Shown here: positions 17,264-26,565 of the stretch, piece after piece
Layout of the letters: every line of letters starts with the position of its first letter
How positions within the stretch are numbered: position 1 is the stretch's first letter
NCBI GenBank assembly: GCA_024276015.1
Contig: JAJRXZ010000064.1
Coordinates: 1 to 51,626 of the forward strand
Length of the DNA stretch: 51,626 nucleotides
Reading direction: 5' to 3'
From: Spirochaetota bacterium
Lineage (GTDB): Bacteria; Spirochaetota; UBA4802; UBA5550
Notes under the pieces: model-generated
Database searches by the model: none
The model's input: only the letters and a program-made list of their open reading frames with translations
What the model was told of the DNA's origin: nothing
Program-made: the position numbers and the translations under genes

Positions 17264-17788
17264 ATGAGTAAAATACTGCATCTGGAAGGTTATCTGTTGG
17301 AACCTCCCGGCATGTATGAAGCTGCAGTTAAAGCCATGGACATTGCGGTGAAAAATGACGTTCTCATATCTATTGATATGTCCGATCCGGCTCTTATAGA
17401 AAGAATTTTTGACAGATTTAAAAGAGTTATAAGCAGGTATGCTCATATCGTTTTTGCCAATGAAGATGAGGCTAAAATTTTTACCGGGCGGGAAGAAAAG
17501 GACGCTCTGTCCGCACTGTCAGAGTTGTGTAGGTTTGCAGTTGTTAAAGTAGGCCCCCGGGGAAGCATGATCAGGTTCGACGGCAAAGTTTACGATGTAC
17601 CGGTTTATAATGCCGAAGTTATTAATACAAACGGAGCGGGCGATATTTACGCGGCAGGCGTACTTTTCGGTATATCGAGAAAATACGATCCCCAACTCTG
17701 CGGCAGACTGGGAAGTTATGCAGCGTCGCGGGTTGTGGCTCAAAGAGGCGCAAGAATCAGCGAAAAAGTAACTATTGATGATCTGTGA
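17264..17788 (+). CDS. PfkB-family kinase, C-terminal half
   Basis: Last 174 residues of the interrupted kinase. It carries the ATP-binding and catalytic region: VVKVGPRGSM, then NTNGAGDIYAAG, where the Asp in GAGD is the catalytic base. It is in the same frame as the N-terminal half, only three codons past the TAA. An AAGGA overlapping the stop lies 7 bases before the ATG at 17264, so ribosomes could re-initiate here and make a two-chain enzyme. The alternatives are a pseudogene or a sequencing error. Convergent with nrnA. Confidence 0.8.
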   Translation: MSKILHLEGYLLEPPGMYEAAVKAMDIAVKNDVLISIDMSDPALIERIFDRFKRVISRYAHIVFANEDEAKIFTGREEKDALSALSELCRFAVVKVGPRGSMIRFDGKVYDVPVYNAEVINTNGAGDIYAAGVLFGISRKYDPQLCGRLGSYAASRVVAQRGARISEKVTIDDL

Positions 17789-17798
17789 TCACAGGAAT

Positions 17799-18782
17799 TT
17801 ACTCAAAAAGCTTATTCAGGTTTTTAATTGCAAGTTCGTATGTTTCATTAAAGGGCAGTTTTGACTGATATCCTGCGGCGTTTTTATGGCCTCCGCCGTT
17901 GTTTTCCAGCGCTATCTGAGCTACATTATAGTCCCCTTTTGACCGCATGCTTACCTTTACGGGCCCTACTCCGTCGTGTTTAACCAGCAGGCTTACAATT
18001 ACTCCGCGGACAGTAAGGGGCTGATTAATGGTTGGTTCTCCTTCTGCAAAAGAAGCGCCTGTCTCCTCTATCATCTCGGGAGTCAGTTTCATGGCAATGA
18101 GTTTTCCGTCATGGAACACTTCCAAAGTGGAAAGGATCTTTTTCTTAAGGTTGAAGCTCGATAGAGAGTTATTCTCATAAAGCTGTTCATGGATCTTTAT
18201 AGGTTTCACTTTAAGCTCAACGCAATGTGCTGCTATTCTGTATGTTTCGGCCGATGTTTTGGGGTAAACAAAGGACCCCGTATCGAACATAATACCGGTA
18301 TAAATTGCCTGAGCAGCCTTAAAAGTCAGAGGTTTATTATAATGTTTGACAATGCTGTAGATGATCTCAGATGTTGACGATGCGTCTGCTCTTATGAAGT
18401 TATCTTCATTTTTTTCAGTTCTGCCTTCGTGATGGTCAATTATAAACAGATCTTTTACCCTGTCTTTCATTAATTCGTAGATAATACCAATATTGTCGTA
18501 ATCGTTTGTATCAAGAACAAAGTGAGCATAGTCTTCAATATCTTCAGGGAGTTTAAATCCTTCCGATAAGACGTTTATTTCGTTATCTGTGTCACAGAAT
18601 TTTATGGTGTCCGGTGTAGGGTCGGAATTTATAATGATTGATTTTTTGTTTAAATTGTTCAGCAGTTCGTTAAATGCGATGCAGGCTCCAATCCCGTCTG
18701 CATCGGGGCTTTGATGTGTTGAAATTATGAATCTGTCATATTTTGATATAAATTTTTCTAATTTTTCAAATCCGGATCTCAT
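17799..18782 (-). CDS. nrnA: DHH-family phosphoesterase, NrnA-like
   Basis: A 327-residue DHH/DHHA1 protein of the NrnA type, which degrades nanoRNAs and in many species also dephosphorylates pAp. Metal-binding motifs are HQSPDADG (His23, Asp27, Asp29), VLDTND (Asp91), IIDHHE (Asp116, His117, His118) and the DHHA1 substrate motif GGGHKNAAGY near the C-terminus. The start codon overlaps the glyQ stop by one base (TAATG), indicating translational coupling. The symbol is given by family resemblance; a c-di-AMP or pApA substrate is possible. Confidence 0.85.
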   Translation of the reverse strand: MRSGFEKLEKFISKYDRFIISTHQSPDADGIGACIAFNELLNNLNKKSIIINSDPTPDTIKFCDTDNEINVLSEGFKLPEDIEDYAHFVLDTNDYDNIGIIYELMKDRVKDLFIIDHHEGRTEKNEDNFIRADASSTSEIIYSIVKHYNKPLTFKAAQAIYTGIMFDTGSFVYPKTSAETYRIAAHCVELKVKPIKIHEQLYENNSLSSFNLKKKILSTLEVFHDGKLIAMKLTPEMIEETGASFAEGEPTINQPLTVRGVIVSLLVKHDGVGPVKVSMRSKGDYNVAQIALENNGGGHKNAAGYQSKLPFNETYELAIKNLNKLFE

Positions 18783-19678
18783 TAAACTGCTCTTACTGTT
18801 TTACTCTTAAGAAGGGGGAAGCCCATTTCCTTACGGATTTCTATATATTTTTCCGCGCATCTCCTTGCTATGTTTCTAACTCTTGTTATGTAGCCAACTC
18901 TTTCCGTAACCGATATGGCTCCTCTGGCATCAAGCATATTAAAAACATGGGAGCACTTTAAAACATAATCGTATGCAGGGAGGACAATACTGACAGAATT
19001 ATTATTAAGGATTGAGAGACATTCCTTTTCATATAGATCAAAGAGTTTGAAATGGAGGTCAGTATCGGCAATGTTAAAATTATAATGGGAAAATTCATAT
19101 TCGCTTCTGTGATGAACATCTCTGTAGGTCAGATCCATGTTCCATCTGATATCAAAAACAGTGTCAACACCCTGCAGATACATACATATTCTCTCGATTC
19201 CGTAGGTAAGCTCAACTGTAACGGGATCAAGTTCAACAGACCCGCACTGCTGAAAATATGTGAATTGAGTAATTTCCATGCCGTCAAGCCATACTTCCCA
19301 GCCCAGTCCAGAAGCGCCAAGTGTGGGGGATTCCCAGTCATCTTCCACAAACCTTACGTCATGCTCTTTAAGATTCAATCCCATATATCTTAGAGATTCA
19401 AGGTACATGTCCTGAATATCAACCGGCGAAGGTTTTAAAATAGCCTGATATTGATAATAGTGCTGTAATCTGTTGGGATTGTCGCCGTATCTTCCGTCAG
19501 TGGGTCTGCGTGAAGGCTCGACATAGCCTGCATTCCAGGGTTCAGGCCCCAATACACGTAAAAATGTTGCCGGATTAAATGTTCCGGCTCCCACTTCAAT
19601 ATCATATCCCTGAACAATTATACAACCATGCTTTGCCCAGAATTCATTTAGTTTAGCAATTAAGTCCTGAAAGTACAT
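18782..19678 (-). CDS. glyQ: Glycine--tRNA ligase alpha subunit
   Basis: A 298-residue class II aminoacyl-tRNA synthetase alpha chain of the alpha2beta2 bacterial GlyRS. Diagnostic segments are [38 protein letters not shown] and the HYYQYQ region, all canonical. ATG at 19678 is chosen because AGAGGG precedes it by 6 bases. The frame could extend upstream, but without a ribosome-binding site. The beta subunit glyS, which normally follows directly, is not in the window; nrnA takes its place. Repeat copy 3 lies 35 bp upstream in sense orientation. Confidence 0.95.
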   Translation of the reverse strand: MYFQDLIAKLNEFWAKHGCIIVQGYDIEVGAGTFNPATFLRVLGPEPWNAGYVEPSRRPTDGRYGDNPNRLQHYYQYQAILKPSPVDIQDMYLESLRYMGLNLKEHDVRFVEDDWESPTLGASGLGWEVWLDGMEITQFTYFQQCGSVELDPVTVELTYGIERICMYLQGVDTVFDIRWNMDLTYRDVHHRSEYEFSHYNFNIADTDLHFKLFDLYEKECLSILNNNSVSIVLPAYDYVLKCSHVFNMLDARGAISVTERVGYITRVRNIARRCAEKYIEIRKEMGFPLLKSKTVRAV

Positions 19679-19713
19679 GAATTTCCCTCTGTAAATATAT
19701 TCTATTATATGTT

Positions 19714-19815
19714 TACCGATCATCAGTGAAAATTTCTGCATTAAATGGATCGGTATCTGATCTGATCAGGATTTTACCCTTTGTCAAGGGAGAAAATCGA
19801 TGCTTTTTGATATAT
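19714..19815 (-). repeat. Two-hairpin intergenic repeat, copy 3
   Basis: Reverse-strand copy, sense relative to glyQ and ending 35 bp before its start. Hairpin A arms are GATTTTCTCC and GGGTAAAATC, with one mismatch and one wobble. The central CCCTTGACAAAGG and the start ATATATCAAAAAGCAT are identical to copy 1. Hairpin B is retained with one outer pair lost. Confidence 0.85.
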
Positions 19816-19970
19816 GCTAAAAATAATTGAAACGTCAAGCAAAATACACTTTGCTGCTGTTTTAAAATTAAATTAATTACTCGAGTTAGGCGAATTTCAC
19901 CCATTTTTTTCTGCATTAATGTATTGAAGCAAAAAAAAGATATCTGCCGGGTTTTGTAAAGAAATAATTT

Positions 19971-21470
19971 TCAGATTCGTTCTTTATATGATTCCTGCAA
20001 TACCCGGTGAAGCATCTCAAAGGTACTTTTGTCATTAAGGTTGAAAAAGTCCAGAACATCTTCATCAATTACTTCAAATCTTGATTTCTTATTTTCTATT
20101 TCAATAAAGATATCAGCGAGATAGATAATGTAATTCAACTGTCTGAGATTTTTTGGAGACATGTAAGGTCTGTGGTGATATTCGATCGCCTTAACCAGAG
20201 CATTGTTAAGGTTCCATTTTTTTGCAATAATTCCTCCCAGAGAACTGTGACTTAACCCCAGACTTATCTCCTCTATCAGATGGGGATCGTCAATCCCTTT
20301 GAAGCCGGCTATATTTTTTAGCCTGTTAATTAGATCGGGATCGATTGAGAGTAAGACTATACGTCCCACATCAGCCAGCAGCCCGGCCAAATATGCAAAA
20401 TCGCTGATCTTTTCATGTTTTAATTGTATTGACAGTTTTTGCGCATAGAAAGCTCTTTTGTATGATTCTTTCCAGAGTGCTTCATATTTTTTGTATTTTG
20501 AATCAATAATACTGGTTACACCTGAAGCAAGTAGAAGTGTATTGATCCCTTTCATACCGATAATTTTTACAGCTTCTTCTATGGTATCAACTTTTTTTGA
20601 TGTTACATACCCTGCCGAATTCGCAAGTTTTAATATTGAAAATGTAAGCCCCGGATCAAGGGATATATTGTCGGCAATTTCTTTGATAGAAGCATCCGGA
20701 GTGGAACACAATTTCTGAATATTCTTGATATTTTCCGGAAATGCAGGAAGTTCATCAATTTCCTTTAATATGGCATCTGCTATCTCTCTTGTTGATTCGG
20801 GAGGAGACATAATCTGAGGAATAGACAGTGTTGCAATTGTAAGATCATCTTTTCTGTAAATCTTAAATGATTCGGGAGGAAGACCCGCATTTTTTAACAG
20901 CATCATTGCCATTATCAATCCCAGACCCGCTCCTTCAGAATCGTCAATTACATCTTCAAAGGCTTCGGTAATGTCGTTATATTTATACGCTTTGGTAATA
21001 CGGGCGTTGACTTTTTTTAGTTCGGTATCGAGAATGGGAATGTTATTTATAACACTTATATGGATGAAATCCTTTGAAGTTTTAAATGACGTTCTTACAA
21101 CAAGTTTTGATTGTTTTAGTTTTTCATAGATATCGGAATTTTCCTGCTGAAAGGTATCGGATTTAAAAGTCTCCATTCCGCGGCGGTAATCCTCAATTTT
21201 GTTAATATCAAGATCCTGTAGTTTGAAGTATAACCTTTTGATATTTGCTTTGATAGAATTGTTTATAAGTTCCTTTGTGACCGCCAAAAGGGGATTTTTC
21301 ATATAGATTATGTCATATTCTTCAAGATATCTGTGAATTATTTTTGTTATAACCGCCTCAACATCTTTAGTGAAATGATGGAATTGGATATAAAAATCTT
21401 TTTTTTCTTTAATAGATCTCATATAATCGGGAGGATCGGATATGAAATCTTTTGAGGTACCTCTGTTCAA
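19971..21470 (-). CDS. GHKL ATPase-HDOD fusion signalling protein
   Basis: A 499-residue two-part protein. Residues about 40-220 form a GHKL-type ATPase with N-box KELINNSIKAN (Glu67, Asn71), INNIP in the G1 position and G2 box EGAGLG (179-184), paralogous to the protein at 9781-10455. Residues about 240-430 form an HDOD domain (LPAFPENIKNI, then DPGLTFSILKLANSAG). The HD catalytic motif is degenerate (LLADVG instead of LLHDIG), as expected of non-enzymatic HDOD domains that relay signals. There is no transmembrane segment, so it is cytoplasmic. It starts at TTG, with AGGA seven bases upstream; ATG at 21422 is an alternative. Confidence 0.78.
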   Translation of the reverse strand: MNRGTSKDFISDPPDYMRSIKEKKDFYIQFHHFTKDVEAVITKIIHRYLEEYDIIYMKNPLLAVTKELINNSIKANIKRLYFKLQDLDINKIEDYRRGMETFKSDTFQQENSDIYEKLKQSKLVVRTSFKTSKDFIHISVINNIPILDTELKKVNARITKAYKYNDITEAFEDVIDDSEGAGLGLIMAMMLLKNAGLPPESFKIYRKDDLTIATLSIPQIMSPPESTREIADAILKEIDELPAFPENIKNIQKLCSTPDASIKEIADNISLDPGLTFSILKLANSAGYVTSKKVDTIEEAVKIIGMKGINTLLLASGVTSIIDSKYKKYEALWKESYKRAFYAQKLSIQLKHEKISDFAYLAGLLADVGRIVLLSIDPDLINRLKNIAGFKGIDDPHLIEEISLGLSHSSLGGIIAKKWNLNNALVKAIEYHHRPYMSPKNLRQLNYIIYLADIFIEIENKKSRFEVIDEDVLDFFNLNDKSTFEMLHRVLQESYKERI

Positions 21471-21595
21471 ACTTAATTCCTTAATATTTGTATAAATAAT
21501 ATATGCTTATATATAATATCGAAATACTATCCGCAATATTTTATTCATCATTGGCAAAAAATATTTTTAATTTAAAAATATTAACTTACATGTCT

Positions 21596-24586
21596 TTAAA
21601 AATATTCAAGTCTTTTTCTTAAATTACCCGGAAGATCTTTAAAAATGCTTGATATTCCCAGGTAAAACTGTGTTTCGCCTCCTTCGTCAAAACCCTTTGC
21701 ATATCCCGCAAAACCGGAAATATCCGCGGCATAACCTACTGTTATTTTTATATGAAGTTCCGCGCCGGCGCTGGCCTTAAATTCCTTAAGCTGAGGATCG
21801 CTGTCCCAGACATCCCCATATTCGAAAAACAGAAGGCCCCAGAGGTCGCGGAACATCAGCGGAAATGTTTTAAATGCGCTGTCTGCCTGAAGAATAGGGA
21901 ATCTGTATTCGAGTGCCGCAGTGGCGATGTTATTCCCGTATTTTACGCCTGCCGGATAACCTCTCAGTCCCCATTCATTTGTGCTTACCGAAGGTTCATT
22001 TTCGTTCCCGTTTTTAAATTTACCGAGACTGTATACTGCAAGGTAATCGGGATTGTTGAGGGAAAATCCTCCCCGCATGCGTACCATAAATGCGTTATTG
22101 TTAAACAGACCTGGTAAAAATTCATAATATTCGGCTCTTCCCCTGAAAATTTCCGATTGGGCTCCCAATTTTTTGTGATAATAATCTGCAGCGAGAGTAA
22201 TATTTCTTCCGTCTTCTCTGCTGATTGAGTAAGTATAATACCAGGTGTTATTAAAGGAATAGACCGCCTGAACTTTCGGATATGTGATTTCGTATGAAGC
22301 AACAGTCTGACCGGGATAGTATATATCAATATATTTCTTTTTATAAATATACGCTAATTGAAAAAATTGGCTGTAATTAAATCTTTTGAATGGGAAATAG
22401 AGAGCGGCAAAGGCAAGTCTGTTCAATTCTCTCTTTAAGGGCTCTTTGTTGTTTTCTTCCCACGGAAATCCGTCTTCACCGAAAAAGAGAGTATTATCTC
22501 TGTAGCCGATACTGATATCAGGGTAAAAGGATGTGTAAGTATAACTGACATTGATGTCTGCTCTTTTCTGTTTTGCATAAGCATTCCCTTCTATAAGATA
22601 GATGTGGCGCATTAATGAATCCATGCCGTATGTAAAAAGCCCGTATGCCGTATCGTACTTGTCCTTATATATCTCTTGGGAAAACATATAAGGGATGTAG
22701 GATGAGGGTAATCCTGAAAAAACAGGATTATAATCCTCTATTAAAGTTTTACCTGCGATTCCGGTTCTATGATCCTCATTTTTTTTGTCAAAGAAAGAGG
22801 CGGTTAGATCCGAGAATATTAAATTATCTCTGTCAATGAACTTGTCCGGATATTTCATTATTGCTACTGCATGCCCCTGCGGCATGTAGGCTGAAAACAC
22901 GATTTTTTTACCGTCGGGAGAAATGTCGGGCCAAAAGCCTCCTCCCATTAGGTTTGTAATTCGTTTTAGCTTTTTTCCCGCGATATCTATTTCATATAGG
23001 TTGTAAATGCCTCCTCTGTCAGAGGAAAAGATTATTCGTTTCCCGTCGGGATGCCATACTGCCTGAATATCATTAAAGCTGTCATTGGTAAGTCTTGTAA
23101 ATCTTTTCGTAGTATTATTGTATATAACAAGGTCGGTAAACCCATTTTTATCTTTTATGGAAAAGATCAGCCTGTCTCCCTGCGGGGATACTTTTACATT
23201 ATCAAGCTGTATTCCGCTTCTGTTTATTATAATATTCCGAGTTTTGAATTCTTTGTCTGTTATTATCAGAGAGTATCTGTTATTTGCGCCGGTTATGACT
23301 GCATACTTGCTGTTGTCAGGGAAGATATCCATAAATCTGCTTCGAAAGCCTGCTGTGATCTTACGGTATGAATATGAATACTTATGGATATCATAAAAGG
23401 CGGAGAAGGACCTGTACAATTCAATATCGGAAATATAGATATCGTTTTGCAGTGATACTGAAAGGCTGTTGGGATAATTAACATCGCATAATCTGGCAGT
23501 CTGTTTCATTGCAATATTGTAAGAGTATAATGCATTCCGTTTTCTTGTAGGATTCTCAATGTAGAAAATAAATTTTCCCTTTCTCCCGAACCTGGGCAGA
23601 ATTGAGTTATAATCTCTGTTGGAGATTATTGTGAATTCAGTAACAGGTTTTTTCTTAATACGAGCGACCTGTTTCATATAGCGTGCCTTAATGTATACCT
23701 TCCATTCGTCCCATAGCTGGGAGAAAGATTTGTTAAAAATATCCTTTGCATCCTTATTAAAAAAGTAAGGTATGGGGTATATGTTATCCGAGTAGGGAAT
23801 AAGATTGTCGGAATTTTCATGAAAGAAAGCACTCATACTTTTGGTGCCGTATTTTTTCTCAAGGTAATCGATAAATAGACCGCCGTAAAGATAGGGAACA
23901 TTGCCAAGAGGCCATTCCCTCGGAAATACCGAAGCTTTGCTGATAGGTTTAAACCTGCCGGAATAGATCTCTGTTCTTAAGATCATATCCGTATAATTAC
24001 TGTTATTTCTGCCGAAAATAGTATTTTTTGATTCCTGAAAAACCGCATTCCCTTCAATTGACCATATAGGCAGAAAGATATTAGGAAAACATGTTCTGCC
24101 CAGTATATACCTGCTTCCGGCAGGTATTCCGCTCACTGTATCCATATTGAGGATATGCGTATATTCATGAACAAAGACAAGTTTCAGCCAGTCTCTGTAG
24201 TTGTTAAGTACCGAGTTGAGCATAGGTCTTGTTATATATAATTGTATTTTGTTATAGGGTACGGGTATGGCAAATCCGTTGGCCATATCGGTATTATCAA
24301 CAAGAACAACATCTGTTCGCAGTGCAGGCTGCCAGCCTATATCTTTGGTCAGATCTTTGTGGGCATCTTCCGCTATTTCAGAGAGCCTGAGAGCAATTTT
24401 TCCCAGTCCCTGGTGAAAATGTATATAGAAATGGTCTGTTTTGATCGATTTCCACTTCAGTTGAGGGTCGAACATTACGGCAGAAAGCGCTGATTCGGAT
24501 AATATTAATAATATTAACAGGGTCCTGATGGCAGTGTAAAAATTAAGTTTATATTCTTTATTGGGAGAATTTTTTCTTCTTTTCAT
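21596..24586 (-). CDS. Gluzincin-like metallopeptidase / TolB-type propeller / outer-membrane barrel fusion
   Basis: A 996-residue exported protein with three parts. A signal peptide (about residues 15-36) is followed by a peptidase-MA-like domain with HEYTH (His130, Glu131, His134) and a candidate third ligand Glu168 in WSIEGNAVFQE. Residues about 320-600 are PD40/TolB-type propeller repeats (SPQGDRLIFS, HPDGKRIIFSSD, SPDGKKIVFSA). The rest looks like an Omp85/surface-antigen-type beta barrel, with LRGYPAG and AALEYRFPI near the C-terminus and an aromatic-ended last strand. It probably sits in the outer membrane with the peptidase in the periplasm. ATG at 24586 is preferred over the TTG two codons upstream. 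Function unknown. Confidence 0.75.
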   Translation of the reverse strand: MKRRKNSPNKEYKLNFYTAIRTLLILLILSESALSAVMFDPQLKWKSIKTDHFYIHFHQGLGKIALRLSEIAEDAHKDLTKDIGWQPALRTDVVLVDNTDMANGFAIPVPYNKIQLYITRPMLNSVLNNYRDWLKLVFVHEYTHILNMDTVSGIPAGSRYILGRTCFPNIFLPIWSIEGNAVFQESKNTIFGRNNSNYTDMILRTEIYSGRFKPISKASVFPREWPLGNVPYLYGGLFIDYLEKKYGTKSMSAFFHENSDNLIPYSDNIYPIPYFFNKDAKDIFNKSFSQLWDEWKVYIKARYMKQVARIKKKPVTEFTIISNRDYNSILPRFGRKGKFIFYIENPTRKRNALYSYNIAMKQTARLCDVNYPNSLSVSLQNDIYISDIELYRSFSAFYDIHKYSYSYRKITAGFRSRFMDIFPDNSKYAVITGANNRYSLIITDKEFKTRNIIINRSGIQLDNVKVSPQGDRLIFSIKDKNGFTDLVIYNNTTKRFTRLTNDSFNDIQAVWHPDGKRIIFSSDRGGIYNLYEIDIAGKKLKRITNLMGGGFWPDISPDGKKIVFSAYMPQGHAVAIMKYPDKFIDRDNLIFSDLTASFFDKKNEDHRTGIAGKTLIEDYNPVFSGLPSSYIPYMFSQEIYKDKYDTAYGLFTYGMDSLMRHIYLIEGNAYAKQKRADINVSYTYTSFYPDISIGYRDNTLFFGEDGFPWEENNKEPLKRELNRLAFAALYFPFKRFNYSQFFQLAYIYKKKYIDIYYPGQTVASYEITYPKVQAVYSFNNTWYYTYSISREDGRNITLAADYYHKKLGAQSEIFRGRAEYYEFLPGLFNNNAFMVRMRGGFSLNNPDYLAVYSLGKFKNGNENEPSVSTNEWGLRGYPAGVKYGNNIATAALEYRFPILQADSAFKTFPLMFRDLWGLLFFEYGDVWDSDPQLKEFKASAGAELHIKITVGYAADISGFAGYAKGFDEGGETQFYLGISSIFKDLPGNLRKRLEYF

Positions 24587-24614
24587 CGTCAATTTATATT
24601 TGAATATTAAAATC

Positions 24615-24644
24615 AGATTAGAATTGTTCTTTTATTTTAGTCAA
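24615..24644 (-). promoter_or_regulatory. Promoter candidate for the peptidase-barrel gene
   Basis: Minus strand TTGACT (24639-24644), 18-base spacer, TAATCT (24615-24620), about 30 bases before the ATG at 24586. Confidence 0.4.
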
Positions 24645-24871
24645 TTCTTTTTATTAACTTTGCAGATACCATATTTTTTTATTTTTCCATTTATTATTAC
24701 TTATTGACATTGATATGTTAAATAGTTAAATTTATCTACATATAACTATTTGTCATTATTTAATTGCAGGAGTATTTTAAAAAATTGTAAATTCGGCAAA
24801 ATTATTTATGGCAAATGGACGGTTTTAATAATTATGAGGGAGGAAATGTAATAATTTAAGTTATTTTAAAG

Positions 24872-24902
24872 TTGACAGCCCTTTTCGGATTTATTTTATA
24901 GT
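24872..24902 (+). promoter_or_regulatory. Promoter candidate for the response-regulator operon
   Basis: Perfect TTGACA at 24872-24877. The best -10 match is TATAGT (24897-24902) with a long 19-base spacer; TTTATA at 17 bases is weaker. The leader to the ATG is about 90 bases. Confidence 0.35.
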
Positions 24903-24997
24903 ATTATAACGGATTAAAAGCTGAAATTAGTTGTTATTATATGGCTGAAAGTATTTTTTCCTAATTTTCTAATATTGATAATGACAGGGTATGTTAG

Positions 24998-25456
24998 ATG
25001 AAAAGGAAGACCGATTTCCCGAATTTGAATGTAAAAGATCCTGACGGCATTAAACCGAACGGCAGACCCTATAAAGTCCTGGTCGTTGAGGATAAAGAAT
25101 TTCAGAGGAAACTCATTGCTCAAATATTGGAATCCGAAGGCTATGAAATTGTCGCCACAGCCGGGAACGGCAAAGAAGCTCTTGAAAAGTTGGAACAGTT
25201 TGACGGAAAAGTTGATCTGATCACTACGGATCTGGACATGCCGTTACTTGACGGTTATGCTTTTATGTATGAATTGAATCAGAGAGGAAATAGAGCTGTT
25301 GTGGTTTTTATCAGCGAAGAGACTACAAAGGGAGTTATGAAAGACCTGATATCTATGGGGATTGCCGATTATATCCTGAAACCTGTAAATCGGAGAATTA
25401 TTCTGGAGAGGGTAAAAAACGCTCTGTCAAAAGTAAAAGATACAAGTATTTTTTAA
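24998..25456 (+). CDS. CheY-like response regulator, single receiver domain
   Basis: A 152-residue protein: about 25 leading residues, then a complete receiver domain. The acidic pair (Glu31, Asp32 in VVEDKE), phosphoacceptor Asp78 (TTDLDMP), Ser106 (FISEE) and Lys128 (ILKPV) are all present, so it should be phosphorylatable. There is no DNA-binding or enzymatic output domain, so it acts by binding another protein. The gene 12 bp downstream is the obvious candidate partner. No histidine kinase is adjacent; the GHKL proteins in this window lack a phosphoacceptor His. Confidence 0.9.
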   Translation: MKRKTDFPNLNVKDPDGIKPNGRPYKVLVVEDKEFQRKLIAQILESEGYEIVATAGNGKEALEKLEQFDGKVDLITTDLDMPLLDGYAFMYELNQRGNRAVVVFISEETTKGVMKDLISMGIADYILKPVNRRIILERVKNALSKVKDTSIF

Positions 25457-25468
25457 CAGGAATTATAT

Positions 25469-26560
25469 ATGACAGAAAACTCATCACAAGATACCACTTT
25501 AAGATCGGCAGTTGATACGTTATCCGAACATACAAAGAAGCTTGAAATTGCCAAATATTATACCCATGGCAATTTTGAGAATGCCAAAAAAATGGTTTCC
25601 GGTTCATATAAAGACCTCTATGCAATAAAAGGTAAGTTTTCTTCGTCTTCGGTTTATGGGGCATTTCTGATCTTTTACAATATTGTTTATTTTCAGATAA
25701 CCGATTATTATGGAATTATTTCTCATTCCTTTGACGTGGACGATATAAAAACAAATGTTGACTGGAGGATATTTGAAGACGAGATAACTAAGAATTTGGA
25801 GAAGCATGAGCATGATGATGTGCTGGGATCGCATATGAAAGAGAGCGTTGCCGCGGGTTTAACTATGCAGTTCGGCACTGAATTGAAAAAGCTTCTTGAA
25901 CATAATGACCAGATCGGTGTTAATCATATGTTCCAGAAACTTTGCCAGGATAAACTAGGTTTTCCGAATCTGAAGATCAGCGTTGACTTTAATCATATTT
26001 CGTCGCTCGATATGGAACTTTACTCCACAAGCAGCAAAAAACTTACTCCCGATGAATTAAAAGGAGTGGAACGGGAAGAGGAAAAAATCAATGATATTGA
26101 AAAGATGGAAGATGACACGGATGACCCTCTTGGCGGCAAAAATGTAAAGCTTGTTCTGGAAGGGACATTGATCCTTGCTCCCATAAAAGGCAAAGAGATC
26201 TCATCTTTAAGTGTGGGCGACAGGGTAAAGCTTAATCTGATAGGGAAAAATCCTAAAGCAATTTCCCTAGCCAAAGCGTTTAAGGCTTATGAGGATGGTA
26301 AAATGCTTCCCATTGCCGGCAGGATCGTATCCATAAAAAAATTACCTGCAGGCGGATATAAAATATTTGTTGTTGTAGCCAAAGGGATCTTTATTAAAAT
26401 TGAAGAGGAAGAGGAACAGATCAAGGTCTTAATGGATGAGCTGGGCGTAATAGGAGCATCTGATAAAACTTCGGACAGTTCTATAAGCACTCCTATGATC
26501 ATAATAGGAGTTATAATATTTTTAATTCTTATCGGCGTGATATTCTTCTTTATTCTATAA
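25469..26560 (+). CDS. Tail-anchored hypothetical protein co-transcribed with a CheY-like regulator
   Basis: A 363-residue protein with no signal peptide and a single hydrophobic segment at the extreme C-terminus (last 23 residues, TPMIIIGVIIFLILIG...), so it is probably anchored in the inner membrane with its bulk in the cytoplasm. The N-terminal 190 residues are mixed helical. A Glu/Lys-rich linker follows, then a beta-rich stretch at about 225-320 (VLEGTLILAPIKGKEISSLSVGDRVKLNL) that could be an OB- or PilZ-like fold; this is speculative. AGGAA precedes the ATG. Close spacing to the receiver gene suggests a shared pathway. I recognise no family. Confidence 0.7.
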   Translation: MTENSSQDTTLRSAVDTLSEHTKKLEIAKYYTHGNFENAKKMVSGSYKDLYAIKGKFSSSSVYGAFLIFYNIVYFQITDYYGIISHSFDVDDIKTNVDWRIFEDEITKNLEKHEHDDVLGSHMKESVAAGLTMQFGTELKKLLEHNDQIGVNHMFQKLCQDKLGFPNLKISVDFNHISSLDMELYSTSSKKLTPDELKGVEREEEKINDIEKMEDDTDDPLGGKNVKLVLEGTLILAPIKGKEISSLSVGDRVKLNLIGKNPKAISLAKAFKAYEDGKMLPIAGRIVSIKKLPAGGYKIFVVVAKGIFIKIEEEEEQIKVLMDELGVIGASDKTSDSSISTPMIIIGVIIFLILIGVIFFFIL

Positions 26561-26565
26561 TATTA

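Larger units (their letters stand above)
24587..24997. other. 411-bp divergent intergenic region
   Basis: Very AT-rich spacer between divergent genes. It holds a promoter candidate for each side (24615-24644 minus, 24872-24902 plus), a further TTGACA/TAAATT pair at 24704-24732, and a strong ribosome-binding site followed by ATG-TAA at about 24838-24850. I see no substantial reading frame, RNA gene or repeat in it. Confidence 0.6.
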
